From Loripinus fragilis (lineage: Eukaryota > Mollusca > Bivalvia > Lucinida > Lucinidae): DNA of 64,000 nucleotides. This document shows positions 58,344 to 64,000 of the stretch, in pieces; the first letter of the stretch is position 1; each line of letters opens with the position of its first letter. The DNA lies in contig CAXHUL010000237.1 in the NCBI GenBank assembly GCA_964019695.1, positions 1 through 64,000 on the forward strand, written 5' to 3'. A program made the position numbers and the translations under genes. The notes beneath the pieces were generated by a model, which worked only from the letters and a program-made list of their open reading frames with translations, ran no database searches and was not told the origin of the DNA.

Positions 58344-59167
58344 TTTATCTGCAGTTTAGTACTGGTTCAACCCAGGCTGACCTATCTAGACCTGAAAAGT
58401 AACTGTAAGTTGTAGGTTGTTTTGTTTGTAACTGTACAAGCCTTTAAAAATAAAATATGGTATCAATCCACGATAGCGCAGTCGGGAACAGCGCGGATTG
58501 TTCAAGGGTTGTTACCTGTTGTAACGAAAGTACCTATCTAATCTTTTTTTGTTTTCAAAATTATCAATACCTAGCATAATGTTCTAAACGGTGCGAGTCA
58601 GTAACAGTAGATAGATAGATACATATAAACGCATGCTCTATAAATTTTAGCTTTATCAATTTTATTTAGACTTAGTCCAATTCCATTAATAAGATCACCA
58701 CATATTTCAGCATTCGAACTGCAAACTTCATATATCATTTAGTTACTAGCGAGTCGATCTACTACTTTGACTTCTGTGGACTACTTAAATGGGGTAGTGA
58801 GTTAGAACTCTGGTCGGGCAACACCCTTTTGTTGAGAAATTATTCCGCTACCGCTAACTGTCATGTCAGTTACTGGTGAAAATATGAAATGCACCAAGTA
58901 TAAGAAACCTTTCATAAGAAGCCTGTCCAGGAACTGTGTAATATAATAACTGACTAGCAATCTGATAAAAGCGACCTTACGACCCGACTACATACTACAA
59001 CAAGCACATGATAGATATTAAAGTTACCCAAATAATTTTGCCAGTTTCTTCCATCAATATATATCTTATGTCAAATGTGTTGGGTATTTAGCAGTTGTAA
59101 ATTTTTCTAGTCAGAAATAGGAACAAAAGGAAAATATATGAGATGAAACGAAAAGGAAAAAGCTCCA
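58344..59167. other. No supported feature
   Basis: 58,470-58,500 (GATAGCGCAGTCGGGAACAG) resembles a Pol III A box but no B box follows. Otherwise AT-rich. Confidence 0.45.
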
Positions 59168-59240
59168 GAAGAAAAGCCTTGCTCGGATTCGATCCTCGGA
59201 CCCTGAAAACTATAACTGCCCGTCTTATCCACTCAGCTAT
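59168..59240 (-). pseudogene. Degenerate tRNA-like sequence
   Basis: The minus strand has A-box TAGCTGAGTGGATAAGACGG and B-box GGATCGAATCC at tRNA spacing, but the acceptor and anticodon stems do not pair. A tRNA relic or SINE head. It abuts the left end of the mariner-type MITE. Confidence 0.5.
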
Positions 59241-59251
59241 ATGTATATATA

Positions 59252-60144
59252 CTGAACAAAAGTGAAAACGCTACACTACAATTATCTATATTTTATGAGA
59301 AAGTATTGGACACAAAGTATTTACTAATGCTTAATAATGTTGCCCAGACATCCAGCAAACGATTCGTCGAAACTCCACCAATCTATCTCGTTTGATGTAT
59401 GAGTTATGCTCCTTTAAGTGTTTAAAGCTTTATTCACTGAAATTTGCTATTGCGCATGAGCAAATTAAAATTGGTATGCTTATCAAAATTGGCCTTAATT
59501 GTGTTGCATAAAGACACAAGAAAACTGAAACAAGCTCAGAAATCAATTTCGAATTTAGCGAATTTGTAAAATATTGAAAATTATCTCCCTTTGACAAAAA
59601 CAAATAGGGAATATAAAATGTTTGGTAATCTTCGATTTATCACGATTTTCGATAATTTTCTTTTGCCAAATCAGGTAGACGTCTCAGAACATTGTTTCTA
59701 CCATTTCTCGACTAGTAATGTCCTCATACTAAGATGCAACAACAAATAGATTTTCCTACGGAGATTTCAGTGTTAAATTTTTTAACTTGGCAATTTGAGT
59801 GAAAATCCGCTTTTTAAGATTGCCTTTCTGAATGACCAAAACACACTTGAGATAAGTCCTTCACATATCTGGTTGTCACATGTCTAGACTACCATTTCGT
59901 GCAGTCGGATCTCGTAGGTAGTGTAAGATTTCCGTTCAAATTGGCAACCAGAAAAAAAATGGACCCCGGTCACATTTAGATGGCTTCCATGTGTTTCCTC
60001 GTGACAGCATCCGTAAAATTTTTACTGTTATGCATTACCCAGTATTTGACCATTAAGATACACTTTCCATTGTATTCTTGGTTTGCATAATTTTGTATAT
60101 AGTCTGGCAAACAATTCAGGTGTAGCGTTTTCACTTTTGTTCAG
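59252..60144. mobile_element. Mariner-type non-autonomous element, 893 bp
   Basis: Inverted ends CTGAACAAAAGTGAAAACGC / GCGTTTTCACTTTTGTTCAG match over about 27 bp, flanked by TA at 59,250-59,251 and 60,145-60,146. No transposase motif inside. Confidence 0.85.
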
Positions 60145-60640
60145 TATATGCTTCTTTAATGATTACAATGTATGGTGTGAATGTTATTTTTAACTATACC
60201 CGTGTCTCCTGTTTACATCAATGCACTCGTCTTGTTTAACGGTAATTTTAAACCACTGCCAACTTTAACGAATCGTACTATACTTCTTATGACATTTCTG
60301 ACTTTTTTCACGTTTTCGTTCTATGGCTAAAATTTGTTTTCCTAAAAGGACCACATTTTATTTAATAGCCATATTGTATTCAATTTTCAATGAGTATTTA
60401 TTTGTATGCCATCTTAATTGATTGTTTTCAAGTGAAAACTCGACCAGGGATAGGATTTTTTTGGCCAAAGTTTCAGGCCAGTCTATAAAATATCGGCTGC
60501 TTCGGCGTATTGGACAGGGTAATATATGGCTGGATTTTATTATTGACTTCCACTGAGACTCCAGTCCCGTCGGTATAGAAAGTCCCTGGACATACACATG
60601 AAAACAAAATATTGCATTTTGACAATATGATTTAAAATGG
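60145..60640. other. No supported feature
   Basis: A 79-codon minus frame at 60,358-60,597 has no recognisable motif. Confidence 0.45.
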
Positions 60641-60663
60641 GGGGGGGGGGGGGGGGGGGGGGG
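60641..60663. repeat. G tract
   Basis: About 23 consecutive G, followed by GGGGGGTCAT phrases of the family-I right end. Confidence 0.9.
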
Positions 60664-61029
60664 TCATGTAATATTTCTTGTGGATTCCAGGGGGGTCATT
60701 GTAATTAAATTTTGTTAGGGGGGTCATCTGAATTTTGGATTAGGGATCAAAATTTCAGCCGGACCCCATGACACTCAAATAATGGGCGGTCCCTTACTGT
60801 ATTATTTCCTGTTGTATCAGGATTGTAAACATCCACAGAAAATTATAGGGTCCTGACAACATATTTTCAGTCATCAACGTACAAACGTACAATAAAACTT
60901 CAAAGGCTCGAACTCTGGTGGCTCATTTGGTCCCTTCAGGTCATTTTAAGCATAATACCCCCTGGATGGGTGGAACTACCCTTGGCTAGAGCTAATTTTC
61001 ATGGTCCGAAGCCTGTTCGAGCCATTGAG

Positions 61030-61640
61030 GTTCTCATATTACTATACTCAACAAAAAACGTTAGGAAATTGTGTTTAAGAGGCTATCACAAAACATCTAA
61101 AACATTTAAAGACATTTGAATTTCACAGTATGATAATGTGTCCATTTTTCTTTAGATGGATGTTGTATTTAGGTTTGTAGCACATGTAGCAATGTCAAAG
61201 TTGACTGTTCTTCTCGCCATTTTCCGCAAAATTTCAATAAACTGATCAAACATGGCTAGGGAAACTTGATCCGCCAATCGTACATGGATGAGGTGTTGAG
61301 GCCTGTTGTCCTGCCTTTTCTGTACCTGAACCAGTGCAAGTACCAGGTCTAGGATGACAACGCCAGAGCACATCACGCCAGAAACAGCAAGATTTCTTTC
61401 ATCACAACAATGTTGTGCGCACTGACTAGCCAGTGTGCTCATCAGACATGTCTACAATTGAACATGTGAAGGAATTTTTGGACAGAGTGTCCAACGCACA
61501 ATACTGACACCAAGAAACATCCAGGATGTCAATGTGACGTTACAGGAGGAATCGAGGCTGATCCATAGCTACCAAATCACCAGAATCGGAGTATGCGAAA
61601 CCAGTGCATCTCCTAATTCGTGACTGACGGGGGACACACT
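61030..61640 (+). pseudogene. Tc1/mariner transposase relic, C-terminal half
   Basis: The left edge TACTCAACAAAAAACG resembles a transposon end. The plus strand then reads, across frames, YMDEVLRPVVLPFL (about 61,283-61,325), DDNARAHHAR (about 61,355-61,385, second catalytic Asp region), SDMSTIEHVKEFLDR (about 61,442-61,487) and NIQDVNVTLQEE (about 61,520-61,555). This is the ordered C-terminal half of a Tc1 transposase. Several frameshifts and stops; the N-terminal half and right inverted repeat are missing. The minus-strand 96-codon frame at 61,152-61,442 is its shadow. Confidence 0.8.
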
Positions 61641-61905
61641 CGTTACTGAAGGCATTTTCATCTTCCAAACGCGACATTTAAGGCTAACACGTTAATTTCA
61701 TGTTTACAGACAAACAGACAAACAGACAGACAAACACACACAATAACAGAAAAGGCAAAAACTAAATACCCCGTCAGGGCTTACTATAGCTCAGAATTTG
61801 TTGTAGCCAACACTTTAGCCAAATGGAAAAAATGGAGCCAAATGAAATTGACTTTGGCCAAGGTTTTAGCCAGAAATTAGTATCAACAAGTTGTTTTGTA
61901 TTTAA

Positions 61906-62058
61906 CTCTTTGGCCGCTAGGGGCGACTCTTGTCGTCTGCTGATAACCTTTGCAAACAGTTTGGACCCAGATCAGGTCCGACAGAATGTCGGGCCTGATC
62001 TTGATCCAAACTGTTTGACACCCTGATGGTATTGAACAAAAAATCAATATCCAAAGAG
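61906..62058. mobile_element. Kolobok-like palindromic MITE, 153 bp
   Basis: Left TTAA at 61,902-61,905 and TAAA at right; ends CTCTTTGG / CCAAAGAG. Strong core CAAACAGTTTGGA...AGATCAGG / CCTGATCTTGATCCAAACTGTTTG. Both strands give NSLDPDQ-type peptides, a well-known by-product of this family. Confidence 0.82.
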
Positions 62059-62329
62059 TAAACTATCACACAATAACAAAGTGTGAAGGAATAATATAAG
62101 CAAAATTTGATAATCCAAAAAGCTAATTTAAATACACATTTTCGCAAATATGTAGTTTTTGAACCTCTTATAAAGTACGTTTAACCAATAGCCACTCTAC
62201 ATTTTAGCAGCAAATGGCTACAAAGGCTAATGGCAGGTATGGCAGGGTGAGCCCTGCCCATATATACTTCGTACCGGGGGCATAATAATAAAAACAAACG
62301 CATGTAAAAAGTTCATACAGAGGCTGTAT

Positions 62330-62560
62330 GGAAAACAGTATAGATTCTGATCAAAAAGCAAGATGGTCTGGATGTACACTCTGACTGCTTTCTTATCTTT
62401 GCAAGCAGTTTAGACTTAGATCGTTGTTTACAAAGGTGATTGCAAAACTTTGACACCCTGATGGTTTTCCTTTGATCGAATTTTTGAAAAGATTAATTTT
62501 GAAAAAGAAAAGAAATCTGCAGACGGTCAAAAATGCATGTTGAATTACCCAACATGAAAA
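62330..62560. mobile_element. Diverged relative of the preceding MITE
   Basis: GCAAGCAGTTTAGACTTAGATC and TTTGACACCCTGATGG recall 61,950-62,030. No complete arms. Confidence 0.4.
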
Positions 62561-62615
62561 GCGCTAAAGAGAAGTAACTGGTCTGTGTCTTCACTGTTTA
62601 ATTCTATAGATGATA

Positions 62616-62846
62616 GCAGGAGCGGATCCAGGATCTCTGGAAAGGTGTTCATAAAGGTGTGTGTGCGGGGTCGCTTGGCTGATTTTATCTTATTTTTCTT
62701 AAATTATTCCATGAAAATGAAATAATTTGGTCTCACTGAGACCGAAGTGTGTCATTTTCATTGGATAATTAAAAAAGGGGTGAGGGGGGGGGGGGGGGGG
62801 AGACGGGAACCCCTTCCCTCGAACCCCCTCTAGATCCGCCACCGGA
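62616..62846. mobile_element. Foldback MITE (family H), 231 bp
   Basis: AGCGGATCCAGG / CTAGATCCGCC ends; core ATGAAAATGAAATAATTTGG...GAGACC facing CATTTTCAT; a G tract near 62,779-62,800. Confidence 0.82.
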
Positions 62847-63188
62847 TATATCTAGGTTCAACAGGACAAGGATAAACTAACCACCCTGCCTATACAATTG
62901 CTTATAGCCTAGTGACTTAGACTAAATGTATTATTGTGTATTGTGCATGCTTCAAAATTTCTGCGAGTGAGTAGTGTTTCATTTTACGGTTTAGAATTCA
63001 TGAAACATGCCAGAAAAATGAAGGCAAAGAATCAACTCAGGTACTATTTTAACATTATATACCCACAACATTTATGCCAACAGTTCATGGTGATGTAGTA
63101 TTCGTCATTCCGCTTGTCCGTCCGTGCGAATGTTTGCTTGTTCGTTATCAAATTAAAGTTCAGCTGCTCGGAGGGTGGGATGAGTCCC
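62847..63188. other. No supported feature
   Basis: Non-coding by inspection. Confidence 0.5.
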
Positions 63189-63553
63189 GGGGGGGGGGGG
63201 GGGTACTCTCATTTTTTCTTCATACGTAGGCTCGAGCCCGACATCTACCGTTCACCCCAAAAAATATCAGATATCTAAAGCTACAAAAAAAATATTTGAA
63301 ATTTTAGCAACCCCCCAAAAAATCCCCAATCCTATACCTTGGCCTTAAGAAAAGACCCTGACATGAATAGAAATGACCCTTTAATATAATCCGATTTTGT
63401 GATGACCCCAAAAAAGTATCCACAAAATATTCATACCCCCAAAAATATTCATTTGTCTAAAAACCGCAAAAAATCGAAATTCAAAATTTTGAACCCCGAA
63501 AAATGACCCGAGACTACGTATGTATGAAAATACCAGAGTACCCCCTCCCCCCC
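63189..63553. mobile_element. MITE with about 45-bp inverted ends, 365 bp
   Basis: G tract then GTACTCTCATTTTTTCTTCA at left; TATGAAAATACCAGAGTACC then C tract at right, with CATACGTAG/CTACGTATG inside both. The interior is A-rich (CCCCAAAAA repeats). Confidence 0.85.
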
Positions 63554-63789
63554 TGGGGGTTGGCACGCTGGTAAAGAAGTAAACTACAGTGAGCTGGTGG
63601 AACGTCGAGCTGGTGAAGGCTAAAAAAGAGTACACATGGTACACTAGATGCCAGATACCAATGAGAAGACTTACATTCGAGACCTCTTTACTCTGGCGAC
63701 GAGGCAATGATGGCGGATAGCGACTAAACATGGGCATTTGATTCTTTACGTCCCATCAACAATCTTTCAGTTAAACAGGGATGGGTCTT

Positions 63790-63928
63790 CTTGGGTTGAA
63801 CCAGTACTAAGCTAGGATAAATGTGTCTTGCTCAAGGACCACAACGCAGTGACGCCGGTGAGGCTCGAACCAGCGGCCTCTCGGTCTCGAGTCAAGCACT
63901 CAGGCTAACACTGAGCCACTGCGCTCCC
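63790..63928 (-). mobile_element. tRNA-derived SINE
   Basis: On the minus strand: A box GTGGCTCAGTGTTAGCCTGA, B box GGTTCGAGCC, then GTGGTCCTTGAGCAAGACAC and ACTGGTTCAACCCAAGAAGA. The tRNA head plus the CCTTGAGCAAGACAC-type body is a known SINE arrangement. Confidence 0.75.
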
Positions 63929-63933
63929 ATATG

Positions 63934-64000
63934 GGCGGATCCAGAGTGGGGGACAGGGTGTCCGGAACCCCCTGAAAAAATTACAAAAATTTAGTTTTTC
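63934..64000. mobile_element. Foldback MITE (family H), cut by window end
   Basis: Begins GGGCGGATCCAGAGTGGGGGA and continues as the family does in 54,892-55,100. Confidence 0.6.

Larger units (their letters stand above)
57552..60794. mobile_element. Possible 3.2-kb element with 26-50-bp inverted ends (family I), with nested insertions
   Basis: AGGGACCGCTCATTATTTAA at the left is answered by TCAAATAATGGGCGGTCCCT at the right, with GTGTCA and (C)CGGC(T/G)GG-type continuation on both sides. Between them lie a family-J element, a tRNA-like sequence, a mariner-type MITE and a G tract. It could instead be two unrelated half copies in opposite orientation. Confidence 0.5.

Noticed and set aside
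58466..58510. tRNA gene suggested by an A-box-like sequence
   Set aside because: No B box or foldable arms follow.
61823..62147. Peptides with NSLDPDQ on both strands
   Set aside because: Palindromic Kolobok-like MITE that reads similarly both ways.

Overview
This is AT-rich, repeat-dominated eukaryotic DNA. It has spliced exons, Pol III-type tRNA sequences, Tc1/mariner, Kolobok-like (TTAA), Penelope-like and foldback elements, and no bacterial gene layout. Several dispersed repeats are ones I associate with bivalve molluscs: the TTAACCCTTT-type MITEs, the CCTACTTTTT repeat, the tandem array built on GGGGATGGGGTCA, and a mollusc-type Penelope-like reverse transcriptase. A bivalve is the best guess. 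The species cannot be told from the sequence.

Layout. 1-18,193 is a near-perfect tandem duplication with a 9,770-bp period. Copy A is 1-8,423 and runs off the left edge; the full unit is 8,424-18,193. Each unit carries a dead Penelope-like reverse transcriptase on the minus strand, a TIR element, foldback MITEs and a Tc1/mariner relic. 18,194-24,780 holds a satellite (18,780-20,165), a module shared with the duplication, and AT-rich DNA with nothing recognisable. 25,891-30,336 is a long inverted repeat with an LTR-like insertion in its left arm. 31,590-37,320 carries a small two-exon bZIP gene end and a dense run of MITEs and a Tc1 element. 38,540-49,240 has minisatellites and two phase-compatible minus-strand exons of an EGF-domain gene. 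One exon has a degenerate tandem copy. 43,560-46,060 and 49,260-50,420 are dispersed tandem repeats. 52,126-54,531 is a 2.4-kb TIR element with a recurring internal 15-mer. 55,946-56,515 holds an inverted-repeat element containing a tRNA-Val-like sequence and a well-folded tRNA-Val(CAC). The rest is nested MITEs, a SINE and another Tc1 relic.

Coding content is small: the end of a bZIP transcription factor (BATF/ATF3/JDP-like), two exons of a probable secreted EGF-domain protein, and one tRNA. Almost everything else is transposon-derived.

The strongest unusual signal is in 8,424 to about 9,640. The Penelope-like reverse transcriptase and a short 3'-tail fragment of the same kind of element lie there tail to tail. 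Each looks heavily A-to-G substituted on its own sense strand. For the tail fragment this can be checked inside the window against an unedited relative at 42,945-43,022: 17 of 20 differences in 78 aligned bases are the edit type, with no indels. This resembles ADAR-type hyperediting of element RNA fixed in DNA.
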